Source: Pseudomonas mandelii (GTDB lineage Bacteria; Pseudomonadota; Gammaproteobacteria; Pseudomonadales; Pseudomonadaceae). From it: a DNA stretch of 64,000 nt. Under the pieces are notes generated by a model, which saw only the letters and a list, made by a program, of their open reading frames with translations, had not been told where the DNA came from and made no database searches. The position numbers and the translations under genes are program-made. Within the stretch, counting starts at the first letter, position 1, and each line of letters begins with the position of its first letter. Below are positions 45,217 to 54,112 of the stretch, piece by piece. Where the stretch lies: assembly GCF_006438925.1 (NCBI RefSeq), contig NZ_RCZA01000004.1:310001-374000 (forward strand), written 5' to 3'.

Positions 45217-45460
45217 GCAAAAACTCCTTTTCCGAGACGGCCAGGAAATGTGATGGGTGCTCTCATTCAATCAGACGTACGAGCAGGGCAAATATTGAAG
45301 CCCCGAATGTAGAAATTTTGTCGCTATCACGTCAGCGGCCTGTGAGATGCCCGTGAAAAGCGTTTTTCACAGCCTGAATTTTTGTCATTTCTTTCGTTTC
45401 CAGGGGAATGCGCAGTGCGTGTATGACGCAGGGTGTTTGTCTTTTCGATCAGGAGCGAGC

Positions 45461-45909
45461 GTGATTATTTCCAGGTAGTTAACCCGGTTGAGCCTTGCAG
45501 GCGTATTGGCGGGCTTAAGTCTTGCGGCAAACGCACGCAGCCAGCCGGAGCAGGCGAGCGCCGACATTCGTCGGACCAGTTTCGGCGTGCCGAATATCCG
45601 TGCCGACAACGAGCGCGGGCTCGGTTATGGCATTGGTTACGCCTACGCTCAGGACAACCTGTGCCTGCTGGCCAATGAGATCACTACCGTGAACGGCGAA
45701 CGTTCACGCTATTTCGGCCCGGATCAGTTCACGGTCGAAGAATGCGAAAACCTGGTCAGCGATACTCCAGAGATCAGACCGTGGCATTTTCCAGGAAGCA
45801 GTTGAGTGTGTTGCCGTTCACCGAACAGCAGATCACGTCCGATCCGAAGTACCAGGTTCAGACGATCCGCGAGCAGGAAGAAAAAGCCGGGAAGGTGGCC
45901 GTACAGTAA
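45461..45909 (+). pseudogene. Decayed penicillin/AHL-acylase gene with internal deletion
   Basis: A good ribosome-binding site (AGGAG, 45451-45455) precedes GTG 45461, but codon 6 is TAG. The frame then continues as a signal-like LSLAGVLAGLSLAANA and the acylase N-terminus ADIRRTSFGVPNIRADNERG followed by GYGIGYAYAQDNLCLLANEI. Around 45760-45790 it breaks off, and in another frame the C-terminus appears (FSRKQLSVLPFTEQQI, then PKYQVQTIREQEEKAG) ending at 45909. The catalytic beta-subunit serine region and nearly all of the roughly 750-800 residue enzyme are gone. Functional relatives cleave acyl-homoserine lactones or penicillins. Confidence 0.85.
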
Positions 45910-45926
45910 CGCAGATGGTGTTTTAA

Positions 45927-45974
45927 CGAAAAATGAAGGCCGCACCTTGCAAAGGTCGCGGCCTTCAGCTTTTT
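45927..45974. terminator. Bidirectional terminator between acylase remnant and fecR
   Basis: TGAAGGCCGCACCTT pairs imperfectly with AAGGT-CGCGGCCTTCA, with an A-run on the left and TTTTT on the right. The FecR stop codon lies inside the right arm. Confidence 0.75.
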
Positions 45975-46966
45975 GGGGCTTGTTGCGGAATGGAATTGAG
46001 GACCGGATTGCCATCCTTGTTGCGGGTCAGGTAGACCGGTAACACCTTGGGCAGGGAAGCCACCAGGTTGTTGAGCTCTTTGATGTTGTAGATGCCGCCG
46101 ATGCGAATCGAGCCAGTGCTGTTGTCGGCCACCATCACCGGTTTGCTCAAGTAGCGATTGATCAATGGCAATGCGTCGGTCAGCGCCAGATCATCGAGCA
46201 CCAGTTTTCCGCTGCGCCAGGCCAGTGAGTTGTCATTGTCGTAGGTCTGACTGATCCGGGGAGTGAAGTCGCCGCGTCTATAGCTAGCCTGCATCGCTGG
46301 CTCGAGGCGCAAACCGTCACCCGCAACGGCGTCATTACTGCTCACCAGCACCGAACCTTCTATCAGGTTCACGCGTACCTGATCTTCATACGTCCAGACG
46401 TTGAATTTGGTTCCGGTAACTCGAATCCTGCCTTCGGCCGCTTTGACAATGAAGGGGTGTCGAGTGTCATGGCTGACGCTGAAGAAGGCTTCGCCTTTTT
46501 TCAGCGTAATCCGACGTTGATCCTTGTAGTTGCTGAACGTCAGCTCACTGCCCAGGTTCAGTTCTACCTGACTGCCATCGCTCAGGGTGACTTGGCGGAC
46601 ATTGTCGTCCGCCTCGAAATGTTGATAGGAATTGGGTAGCCAGCCCAGGTTCCAGCCGCTATAGGCCGCCAGTGGCAATGCCATGGCGCAAACCGCCGCG
46701 GCGATACCGAAGGTGCGCCAAGGCGTAGCAGGTTTGGTGCGGACCATCGGGACCATGGCTTCTGGACGTGGCAGGTCACCCGCGACATCCCAGATATCCA
46801 GCATGGCCTCGTATTCGAACGCGTGAAGCGGATGAGCGTCATGCCATTGCTCGAACGCCAGCCACTCTTCAGCAGTGCAATCGTTGGCGTGCAGACGCAT
46901 GCACCAATGCGCAGCGGCATCGGTGACAGCGTCGTATTCGGCTGGCGAGAGAGGGTTGTCGGTCAT
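45965..46966 (-). CDS. FecR-family anti-sigma/signal-transfer protein
   Basis: 333 residues. The N-terminal cytosolic part has the DUF4880 pattern (AAAHWCMRLHANDCTAEEWLAFEQWHDAHP), a membrane helix lies near 90-110 (FGIAAAVCAMALPLAAYSGW), and the periplasmic FecR domain contains VTLSDGSQVELNLGSELTF, ITLKKGEAFFSVSHD and RIRVTGTKFNVW. A secretin/TonB-short-like C-terminal part follows. FecR proteins relay siderophore binding from a TonB receptor to an ECF sigma factor. Neither partner gene is adjacent here; the upstream neighbour is the end of the large toxin-like gene. Confidence 0.9.
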   Translation of the reverse strand: MTDNPLSPAEYDAVTDAAAHWCMRLHANDCTAEEWLAFEQWHDAHPLHAFEYEAMLDIWDVAGDLPRPEAMVPMVRTKPATPWRTFGIAAAVCAMALPLAAYSGWNLGWLPNSYQHFEADDNVRQVTLSDGSQVELNLGSELTFSNYKDQRRITLKKGEAFFSVSHDTRHPFIVKAAEGRIRVTGTKFNVWTYEDQVRVNLIEGSVLVSSNDAVAGDGLRLEPAMQASYRRGDFTPRISQTYDNDNSLAWRSGKLVLDDLALTDALPLINRYLSKPVMVADNSTGSIRIGGIYNIKELNNLVASLPKVLPVYLTRNKDGNPVLNSIPQQAPKS

Positions 46967-47064
46967 TGACTCATCCTGATTTCCTGCATTCTAACCTTGT
47001 GAGGAAGTCTGCGAGAACAACCGTCATGGCAATTACCCATCAAATGGGAGTTTGTTTTTCTGAT

Positions 47065-50000
47065 TCACGGGGTGCTGGTGTGCAGTTGGCGCCCCATTTG
47101 GCTGATGAGCCATGCAACGCTGTCGGCGTTGCCGAGTTGCACCTTGAGTCTGACCAATGGATCTCTCTTGTAAATTTTGCGGGCACCGCTCAGGTTTTCT
47201 CCGCCGGTCAAGGTCAAAATATGCGCTTTTACCCGATCAGTATTTTCATAAGAAGTGCTGCCCGGATCCTCCCACACACCGGTATCAGGATCCTCGGTCA
47301 TGAACAGCTGAGTCAGGGGGGTCTTGATCGAGAGTGCGGTGTCCTGAAGCGTGGTCAACGCGTCCTTGAGATCACTGGCGGTTGTGCTGGTCGTATCGAT
47401 CAGATGGGGGAATGGTCTGCCGGGATCGAAGTAAGCAATGTCTTCGGTGTTGCAGATGAGATGGGAAAGCTCATGAATAAGGGTTACTGCTCGGGCATGC
47501 GTGTTGATAGGGAAGGCAGGGTCGGTAAGATGTGGGCGGTAAATGTCGAAACCGGTGTCGAAGAATTTTTCTGCCAGATAAATTTTCCGCTTTGCATCCT
47601 TTGGAGCGGTGAAGCCGAATGTAGTTGCCGCGCCACTGACCGCCCTGGCGATTGCAAAACGATTGGTCTTCGGCTTTCTCAGTGAGGGGTCCAACAAGGC
47701 CGCAAAAATGTCAGTCATGACTTTTTCAAGCTGCTCCACATGCGTGGACTGCACTTGCGGCACATCAATAAAATCCATGATGAGTTGATGCACGGGTGTC
47801 ACCGTTTTGTCGGAAGACTTCAGCAATTGCAGGTTTTGAAAGCAGTTCCAGGCATAGGTGGTTGCCAGGTCCAGCGCTTCGTCAATCTGACGAGCCTTTT
47901 GCGGAAACAGTCGACGGATTTCGGGCATTCCAGTGGCATCGACGTTCATGCCCTCCCAGACCGAATATGCGGTGTGCAACCGATTGCCGATGCTGAAACG
48001 GGGCGCTGGCGTTTGCCTATCCAGAACCCATTGTTTCGACACTTTCTGACTCAGCCGAGGACCACGAATTTTTGTGTCGGCGATGCGCCAGTGTTTGCCG
48101 AGCTTTGCGACCGGATATACCTTTCCTTCAACCGGTGCGTAGGTTTTTTTTGTCGTCGGATGGGTATAGAGCCCAAGACTTGAGTTTAATGTGAGCGAAT
48201 TCAGATCGACGTCCATGCTTTCATGACGCTTCAACTGCGTACGTTCGGGGGCTGTAATGGCAACGTTCTGCCATTTGAATCGAGTATCGGGCGTTTCTGG
48301 CGCAGGTGTACTTGGCGTAGACGATGGCTTCGCTTGCGCTTCCAGCGATTGTCGCAACGTGGCGAGTTGTGCAATGCCGCTGATGAACTCTTTTATCGCG
48401 GGCCCCCATTTGTGCATCTGAAGGTCTTCGGCGGATTGCTTGATGTCGCGATAACTGCGCCACACGGTGATGGGGTAGGCGAGTTTGCCGATGAAGAACG
48501 AGTATGCCTCGTGCAGGTCTTCGCCCAGCACGCCCTTGAGGGTTGCCCATTCGCCCTGCTTTTTGTCATCGGACTGGCAACCGAGCAATCGGGCCAACAG
48601 CGCGGCGTTATCATCGAACAAGTGCTTGAACAGGCTCCCCTTGATCGGGTTGGACGCCAATGTGACATCGGTTTCGCGATTGACGTTGGTCGGCGGTGCG
48701 GCTCTGGCGACACGGGTGCTGCTGGTCGCCATCCGGTTTTCCAACAGCATCCGGTCAGGCTGCGGCAGATTCATGAGTACCCAATCGAGCAGCGAACCGC
48801 GGGTCTTCAGCTCTGTCAGCAATTGTTTCTCGTTTTCATATTCTTTCACCCCGTGCCGAGGGCTATGAGGCGCGACAAGGACCTGTGGCGCGGTGCTATC
48901 GGCCGACGAGCCAATCAGATAGACGCCTGGCACTTTGACCGCCTGTCCACTCTTGATGCCCAGGAGCTCAAGTGGGCGGATGATCGCGTGGGCGCCGTCG
49001 ACTGCCGCGCGGGCAATGGCGTCGGGCATATCCATGACTTGCTGGATCAGATCAAATCCCGTCTCGCTCAGGCGCTCCTGCAGTTTTTCCGTGTGGGCGT
49101 AATGCATTAGCTGCCAGGGTAATTGCGTGTAAAACCGCTTCCTGCGGTCCTTTGCGTTCGCTTGGGTGTCTGCAAAGGCTTCGTTCAATGTGTTCTGCTG
49201 ATGTTCGCCCAACTTCAAGTTTCGTATCAGGTCTCTGATGTAGCTTTGGTCCATGTCCTCGGGAATCTCGGTGGTATCAAGCGACACCAGTTTGAAATGG
49301 GTTATATCCAGATCCTTGAAAGGGGTCAGTGCAAAGTCGGTCAGGGTCTGGGTGCTGGCCGCAGACCTCGAGCTTTTGTCGATTTGTATCTGGATATTGT
49401 CCGGATCGATGTCGAAGGTGTCAGCCTTGAGTTGTTTTTCAAGTTCATGGTGCGCCGTGCGCGCCAGGGAGCGTATGCCGCTGAGGTAGTCCTTATCGTC
49501 GGTGACGTTGTTGAGGTATTGCTGAAGCAACTCCCCATGCAGTATCAGGTCTTTAATGGACGCCTTGGCCAGCCATGCCGGCAGTTTTTGCTGGGTCGTC
49601 AGGGATTGGGCAATGTCCGTCGCACGGTCTAACCCGGTCATCGGTTGGCGTAACGCCACCAGCTTCAGAAGACTGGCCAGGGTCGTCGCGGGAAGCTTCG
49701 TGGCCAGCGCACGGGTGACGCACGCTCGGTCCAGCTGGGCATAGGGTTTTTGCACGTGATCGAGAAAATGCTCATCTATTCGCTGCAGTGGGGCGAGGGT
49801 GTAGTGCTTGCCAGGCAATCGCTCGCTGCGTCCAAGGTTCTCCAGAAGGGCGGTGCGATCATCGGCGTCTTTGAGGCGTTGCTCCAGCCCGGTCAGTAAA
49901 GATGTCAATGTCTTGAAGGCTTCAAATCCCGACGCCGGCGTCCACAAGATCGCCTTGCCCGAATGCTCAGGGTCCAGGCCACCTCGTTCGGTCAGCACAA

Positions 50001-51906
50001 AACAACTGGCCAGTTTCAACGGCTCAGCAGCGTCACCTGCCTTCAGCGCCAAGGAAAACACGTCCGGTAAAAAGCCGTTCAATGCAGCTCGCTGCAAGCG
50101 TACCGGAGTATCAAGTACGGATTTGATGATCGCCTGTTCCGTCGCACCCAAGGTGCGCATGACGGCGTGCAGCTCCAATTCGCTGCGCAATGCCGTTGAC
50201 AGGGTGTGGGTGAAACGCGATTGCAAGCTTCCGAGTGAAGAACTGACGATACGCAGCACTTCGTCAAGGGTACGGGTTGTTGCGGGAATGACCGGTTGGT
50301 TTTCGAGGAGTAGGTCGAGCGGTCGCTTAACGGTGGAGAGAAGGGCCAGTTGCTCTTTGGCCGACTCGCCACGAGCGGTGGCAGGTTGCGCGCTCAGGCG
50401 CCGGTCTGCGTGTGTACTCCAGCGTCCTGCAGCATCGGCCGCCAGCAGTCGATCGTCGATCAGTCCCCGGACATCCAGTGCCTTGTCGAACAAGGCCCGG
50501 GGATCCTGTGTGCCTTCGCTTTCACGGTAACGGTTCAGCGCATCGGACAGATTCTCTCGTTGCTTGCCAAGGATGTCGGTCATCAACTGTTCAAACACCG
50601 GGCCGATGATCGGTTCACCGACAATCACTTGTTCATCCGGCGCCATTGAAAGAAACGTAGCGCGTTCGTCCAAGGACATGAAGTTGAGCAGCGTGTCTTC
50701 GTGCCCTTCGCTTTTCAACATCTGCGCGACGATGTTCCTGACAGCGGACAGGTCGCTCGTTGCCTCGATGCCTCTGGACGGGGTGTACAGAAAGCCCGGC
50801 GTGTCGCTGCTGCCGATCATCACGGTCGAGGCGAGCTCCACGTAATGCTTGAAGGGGGCGGTGACACGTACTGTTTCGATACGAAGAGGATCGTCGGTGT
50901 CAGGTTCGAGGCTGAGATTCATCAGTCGCAGGTATTCCTGCGTCGTTCGAACACCTTGTTGACGCTGAAGCAAAAGCTTCACGTGAAAGGTATCGCGCAA
51001 GCCCTCGGCAAAAACCTCCCGGCGTGACTGCCAATTGTTCATCGGTGTATTCCAGAACGTCTTGAGCAGGCCTTGCAAGAGAGGGGTAAAAGTTTGTGCG
51101 ATCTCTTTGATTGCGCTTTCCCAAACCTGGTTATCGGCGTCGCTGCTCACACTGTGTCGGGGATTGGAAAAGACTCTGGAATCGCCAGTCGGCCACTGGT
51201 TGGTCAGGTAGTAATGCAGCAGGGTATCGCTCAGTGAATGCGAGGAAAGCAATTGTTGGCCATCGCTATCGATAACGGAGCTCTTCATTCGGGTAAGGCG
51301 TTGGTCCAGTTTGGGGAACGGTTTATGCAGCGCGTTCTTGAGGGTCTCGTCCAGCATCGATTGCAGCGTTGGCAGCTTGAGCAGCTCGCCCATCATCGTC
51401 CTGATGTTCTGAGCCTGATTGCGCTCGAGGGTGAGTTCCTGGTCCTGGAACACCGCACCTTCGATTTTTTGCGTGGCAAAGTCTTGCGCACTGGCGGCGG
51501 GTAAAGCGCTGCGTTGTTCGATGGAGAGAAAACGCAATAACTCGTGCTTGCCAGTGGGCTGTGCCAACCATTCCTTGAGTTTGCTTTTGAGGCCCTTCAT
51601 GTCCGCGAATTTCATCAGGCCTTTCCACGGTGTGTAGAGCGTGACTTCTCCATCGCTGGGCCGGCTCATGGCAAAAGCGCCGGCCAGGGGGATGCCTGGC
51701 GCATCAGGTACGCTTAAAAGCAGCTGGTCGACGTGCATGGACGCGCTATTGGCGATACGGGCTTCATGCGTCTCCAGATAAACAGCGTTCAACCACTTCA
51801 GGTCATCAAGCGTGAAGGACAGTGCCTTTTCGCGTTCACCGGGCTGTTTGGCTTTGGATGCAAGTACTGCTTCGTCGAAAAAATACGGCAGTGGGGGAGC
51901 AATCAT
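47065..51906 (-). CDS. Giant toxin-like protein with repeated modules and C-terminal HExxH metallopeptidase
   Basis: 1613 residues, no signal peptide. A module recurs about four times (near residues 72-135, 355-420, 630-698 and 990-1055), each with the pattern LYTPxxG..F....L...L.....LL..L....R, for example VTLYTPWKGLMKF and AILWTPASGFEAF. The segment LPAWLAKASIKDLILHGELL (775-794) and general design match the DUF6543 'dermonecrotic toxin'-type proteins of pseudomonads (recalled, not searched). Near the end, HELSHLICNTEDIAYFD (1478-1494) gives HExxH followed by a T-E-D-x-x-Y segment, as in aspzincin (M35, lysine-specific) metalloendopeptidases. A secreted or injected peptidase toxin is the best hypothesis. 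Its ribosome-binding site is inside a hairpin (51908-51967). No immunity gene was recognised. Confidence 0.8.
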   Translation of the reverse strand: MIAPPLPYFFDEAVLASKAKQPGEREKALSFTLDDLKWLNAVYLETHEARIANSASMHVDQLLLSVPDAPGIPLAGAFAMSRPSDGEVTLYTPWKGLMKFADMKGLKSKLKEWLAQPTGKHELLRFLSIEQRSALPAASAQDFATQKIEGAVFQDQELTLERNQAQNIRTMMGELLKLPTLQSMLDETLKNALHKPFPKLDQRLTRMKSSVIDSDGQQLLSSHSLSDTLLHYYLTNQWPTGDSRVFSNPRHSVSSDADNQVWESAIKEIAQTFTPLLQGLLKTFWNTPMNNWQSRREVFAEGLRDTFHVKLLLQRQQGVRTTQEYLRLMNLSLEPDTDDPLRIETVRVTAPFKHYVELASTVMIGSSDTPGFLYTPSRGIEATSDLSAVRNIVAQMLKSEGHEDTLLNFMSLDERATFLSMAPDEQVIVGEPIIGPVFEQLMTDILGKQRENLSDALNRYRESEGTQDPRALFDKALDVRGLIDDRLLAADAAGRWSTHADRRLSAQPATARGESAKEQLALLSTVKRPLDLLLENQPVIPATTRTLDEVLRIVSSSLGSLQSRFTHTLSTALRSELELHAVMRTLGATEQAIIKSVLDTPVRLQRAALNGFLPDVFSLALKAGDAAEPLKLASCFVLTERGGLDPEHSGKAILWTPASGFEAFKTLTSLLTGLEQRLKDADDRTALLENLGRSERLPGKHYTLAPLQRIDEHFLDHVQKPYAQLDRACVTRALATKLPATTLASLLKLVALRQPMTGLDRATDIAQSLTTQQKLPAWLAKASIKDLILHGELLQQYLNNVTDDKDYLSGIRSLARTAHHELEKQLKADTFDIDPDNIQIQIDKSSRSAASTQTLTDFALTPFKDLDITHFKLVSLDTTEIPEDMDQSYIRDLIRNLKLGEHQQNTLNEAFADTQANAKDRRKRFYTQLPWQLMHYAHTEKLQERLSETGFDLIQQVMDMPDAIARAAVDGAHAIIRPLELLGIKSGQAVKVPGVYLIGSSADSTAPQVLVAPHSPRHGVKEYENEKQLLTELKTRGSLLDWVLMNLPQPDRMLLENRMATSSTRVARAAPPTNVNRETDVTLASNPIKGSLFKHLFDDNAALLARLLGCQSDDKKQGEWATLKGVLGEDLHEAYSFFIGKLAYPITVWRSYRDIKQSAEDLQMHKWGPAIKEFISGIAQLATLRQSLEAQAKPSSTPSTPAPETPDTRFKWQNVAITAPERTQLKRHESMDVDLNSLTLNSSLGLYTHPTTKKTYAPVEGKVYPVAKLGKHWRIADTKIRGPRLSQKVSKQWVLDRQTPAPRFSIGNRLHTAYSVWEGMNVDATGMPEIRRLFPQKARQIDEALDLATTYAWNCFQNLQLLKSSDKTVTPVHQLIMDFIDVPQVQSTHVEQLEKVMTDIFAALLDPSLRKPKTNRFAIARAVSGAATTFGFTAPKDAKRKIYLAEKFFDTGFDIYRPHLTDPAFPINTHARAVTLIHELSHLICNTEDIAYFDPGRPFPHLIDTTSTTASDLKDALTTLQDTALSIKTPLTQLFMTEDPDTGVWEDPGSTSYENTDRVKAHILTLTGGENLSGARKIYKRDPLVRLKVQLGNADSVAWLISQMGRQLHTSTP

Positions 51907-51907
51907 G

Positions 51908-51967
51908 GTTTTTCCTCGATGCGCTACGACCGGGGGGTAATCGCCGGTCGTTGGATTGAGGAAAAAC
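51908..51967 (-). promoter_or_regulatory. 5' UTR hairpin hiding the ribosome-binding site of the giant toxin-like gene
   Basis: On the minus strand GTTTTTCCTC (51967-51958) pairs exactly with GAGGAAAAAC (51917-51908), which is the Shine-Dalgarno site ending one base before the ATG. A second stem, CGACCGG with CCGGTCG (51927-51933/51944-51950), lies inside the loop. If transcribed, the RNA would block translation initiation until melted or bound. A DNA operator is the alternative reading. Confidence 0.6.
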
Positions 51968-52137
51968 AGTACGGCCAGTGGCAGGCTCGAGTGCGGTACA
52001 TATTGCTTGAGCCGAACAGGCTGTCGAGACTTGACAGGAAGCCGGTAGAACAGCGCTTAATCGACAACTGTTTTGGGTTGCCCTGCAACCTCGCTTCACC
52101 CTGTTGCCCGTACTCAATAATAAAACTGGAGCTTCAG

Positions 52138-53178
52138 ATGACCGCAACGCCCAAAGTGGCCGTCAGTTCGAACACTCAAACGCTCGATTTCGACGCGCTC
52201 GTTCTTTTGCTTGAACAGATTTTTCAGCGCCATGGCACCTCCGCCGATGTCGCCAGGACACTGGCCATCAACTGCGCCGGCGCCGAACGCGATGGCGCCC
52301 ATAGCCATGGCGTGTTCCGCATTCCCGGTTACGTGTCGACGCTCCAGAGCGGCTGGGTCAATGGCCAGGCCGTGCCGGTGGTCGAGGACGTGGCTTCGGG
52401 GTTTGTCCGGGTCGACGCCGGTAATGGTTTCGCCCAACCGGCCCTCGCCGCAGCACGCGGTTTGTTGGTGGGAAAAGCCCGCAGTGCCGGCATCGCGGTG
52501 CTGGCGATTCGTAACTCCCACCATTTCGCAGCCTTGTGGCCGGATGTCGAGCCCTTCGCCTATGAAGGCCTGGTGGCGCTGAGCGTGGTTAACAGCATGA
52601 CTTGCGTGGTGCCGCACGGTGCCGATCGTCCGCTGTTCGGGACCAACCCGATTGCTTTTGCCGCCCCTCGGGCTGACGGCGATCCGATTGTCTTCGACCT
52701 GGCGACCAGCGCGATTGCTCATGGCGATGTACAGATCGCCGCGCGCAAGGGCGAGCGTTTGCCGCCAGGCATGGGGGTGGACGGTCTCGGCCAGCCGACC
52801 CAGGACCCGAAAGCGATTCTTGAGGGCGGCGCGTTGCTGCCGTTTGGCGGCCATAAAGGTTCGGCGCTGTCGATGATGGTCGAGCTGTTGGCGGCGGCGT
52901 TGACCGGCGGCAATTTTTCCTTCGAGTTCGATTGGTCGAACCATCCGGGGGCCAAGACTCCGTGGACGGGCCAGCTGCTGATCGTGATCGATCCGAGCAA
53001 GGCGGCCGGGCAGAATTTTGCCGAGCGCAGTCAGGAACTGGTCCGGCAGATGCACGGTGTGGGGCTCAAGCGTTTGCCGGGTGATCGACGTCACCAACAG
53101 CGGGCCAAGGCCAGCACCGATGGCATCCCGCTCGACGCGCAGACGTTGGCGAGTTTGCGGGCTTTGGCCGGGCTCTGA
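52138..53178 (+). CDS. dpkA: Delta1-piperideine/pyrroline-2-carboxylate reductase DpkA
   Basis: 346-residue NADPH-dependent enzyme of the malate/L-lactate dehydrogenase 2 family. It reduces delta1-piperideine-2-carboxylate to L-pipecolate (D-lysine route) and pyrroline-2-carboxylate to L-proline. Signatures include NCAGAERDGAHSHGVFRIPGYV, GIAVLAIRNSHHFAALWPDVEPFA, VVNSMTCVVPHGADRPLFGTNPIAFAAP and GGALLPFGGHKGSALSMMVE; it agrees closely with remembered P. putida DpkA. Start 52138 has TGGAG upstream; the long upstream frame overlaps the divergent gene's control region. A strong terminator follows at 53217-53245. Confidence 0.9.
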   Translation: MTATPKVAVSSNTQTLDFDALVLLLEQIFQRHGTSADVARTLAINCAGAERDGAHSHGVFRIPGYVSTLQSGWVNGQAVPVVEDVASGFVRVDAGNGFAQPALAAARGLLVGKARSAGIAVLAIRNSHHFAALWPDVEPFAYEGLVALSVVNSMTCVVPHGADRPLFGTNPIAFAAPRADGDPIVFDLATSAIAHGDVQIAARKGERLPPGMGVDGLGQPTQDPKAILEGGALLPFGGHKGSALSMMVELLAAALTGGNFSFEFDWSNHPGAKTPWTGQLLIVIDPSKAAGQNFAERSQELVRQMHGVGLKRLPGDRRHQQRAKASTDGIPLDAQTLASLRALAGL

Positions 53179-53216
53179 GGTCTGCATACTCTCAGTCTGC
53201 ATAAAAGCCGGGCATG

Positions 53217-53245
53217 AAAAAGGCGAGCTGCGTGCTCGCCTTTTT
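53217..53245. terminator. Bidirectional terminator between dpkA and the DUF883 gene
   Basis: AAAAAGGCGAGC and GCTCGCCTTTTT pair perfectly around TGCGT. Confidence 0.9.
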
Positions 53246-53272
53246 GCTGGGTACTGATTAAAACCGGGTCGC

Positions 53273-53590
53273 TTAACGCCGCCCCAGCAACAACCCGACT
53301 ACCAGGCCGAAACCGGCAGAGATCGCCACGGTTTGCCACGGATGGCCACCGATGTAGGTTTCAGTGGCTTCAACCGCAGGTTTGGTTCGGTCACGAACGT
53401 TGGTAACGGAGTCCCGAGCCTGCTGCAGTTTCTGAGCGATTTGCCCACGAAGTGTGTCCGCTTCCTCACCCACCAGTGAGGCGCTGCTTTTCAACAGTTT
53501 TTCCGATTCTTCGATCAGAGCCTGAAGTTCGCTGAAGGCTTGATCCTTGATCTGGTCTTCGGCGACTTGTGCGGCGGTTTTCCGGGCCAT
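53273..53590 (-). CDS. DUF883/YqjD-ElaB family inner-membrane protein
   Basis: 105 residues from ATG 53590. A long amphipathic helix (VAEDQIKDQAFSELQALIEESEKLLKSSAS) is followed by a C-terminal membrane anchor HPWQTVAISAGFGLVVGLLLGRR, the exact layout of YqjD/ElaB, tail-anchored proteins that bind ribosomes in stationary phase in E. coli. Role in Pseudomonas is inferred. The longer frame to 53626 lacks support. Confidence 0.88.
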   Translation of the reverse strand: MARKTAAQVAEDQIKDQAFSELQALIEESEKLLKSSASLVGEEADTLRGQIAQKLQQARDSVTNVRDRTKPAVEATETYIGGHPWQTVAISAGFGLVVGLLLGRR

Positions 53591-53755
53591 TGAGGTACTC
53601 CTTGCAGATAAATGGACAGTGAACAATGGAGTCTGCCGTCAGCGAAAAAGTTGCAGTGGATTTTCGCGTTGACCCCACCCTGAGGAAAAATCCTGGGTCG
53701 GACATTTCCTCCTACAGTGTAAGATGTCGCCTATTTTACGCAGCAGGTAACTCCC

Positions 53756-54007
53756 ATGAGCTTCAATCTGGCCGACAAACCCCTTGCCGAGCGCGCTGCG
53801 CTGGAAGATGAGAAATCCCGTCTGTTCGATCTATGGCAAAGCAACCTGGGCAAGTCCAAGGGCGAAGCCGCGCGGTTGTTCGGTGAACGCGCCAAGCGCA
53901 AAGGCAAATGGGCCGAGTGGGTCCGTGCCGAACTTGACGGCATGTCGCCCCCGGAATTCGCGAACATGGTGCGCAGCGAAGTCAATCGCCTGATGGCTGC
54001 CAAGTAA
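53756..54007 (+). CDS. Small conserved-type hypothetical protein (83 residues)
   Basis: Unrecognised by name. It is soluble, strongly charged and helical: LADKPLAERAALEDEKSRLFDLWQSNLGKSKGEAARLFGERAKRKGKWAEWV. ATG 53756 has a modest CAGG site. It is divergent from the DUF883 gene and followed by a family C repeat. Proteins of this size and composition are common in Pseudomonas genomes, but no function is implied. Confidence 0.7.
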   Translation: MSFNLADKPLAERAALEDEKSRLFDLWQSNLGKSKGEAARLFGERAKRKGKWAEWVRAELDGMSPPEFANMVRSEVNRLMAAK

Positions 54008-54029
54008 CCTGAACTCGACACACATCTCT

Positions 54030-54112
54030 GTAGGAGCTGCCGCAGGCTGCGATCTTTTGATCTTGTTTTAAAAAAGCAAAATCAAAAGATCGCAGCCTGC
54101 GGCAGCTCCTAC
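54030..54112. repeat. Paired inverted repeat, family C, overlapping the end of a lysR gene
   Basis: Arms of about 31 bases (GTAGGAGCTGCCGCAGGCTG.. ending in GATCTTTTGA, and its complement) surround a 20-base AT-rich spacer. The right end overlaps the stop codon of the minus-strand lysR gene (TAG at 54111-54109). Confidence 0.9.
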
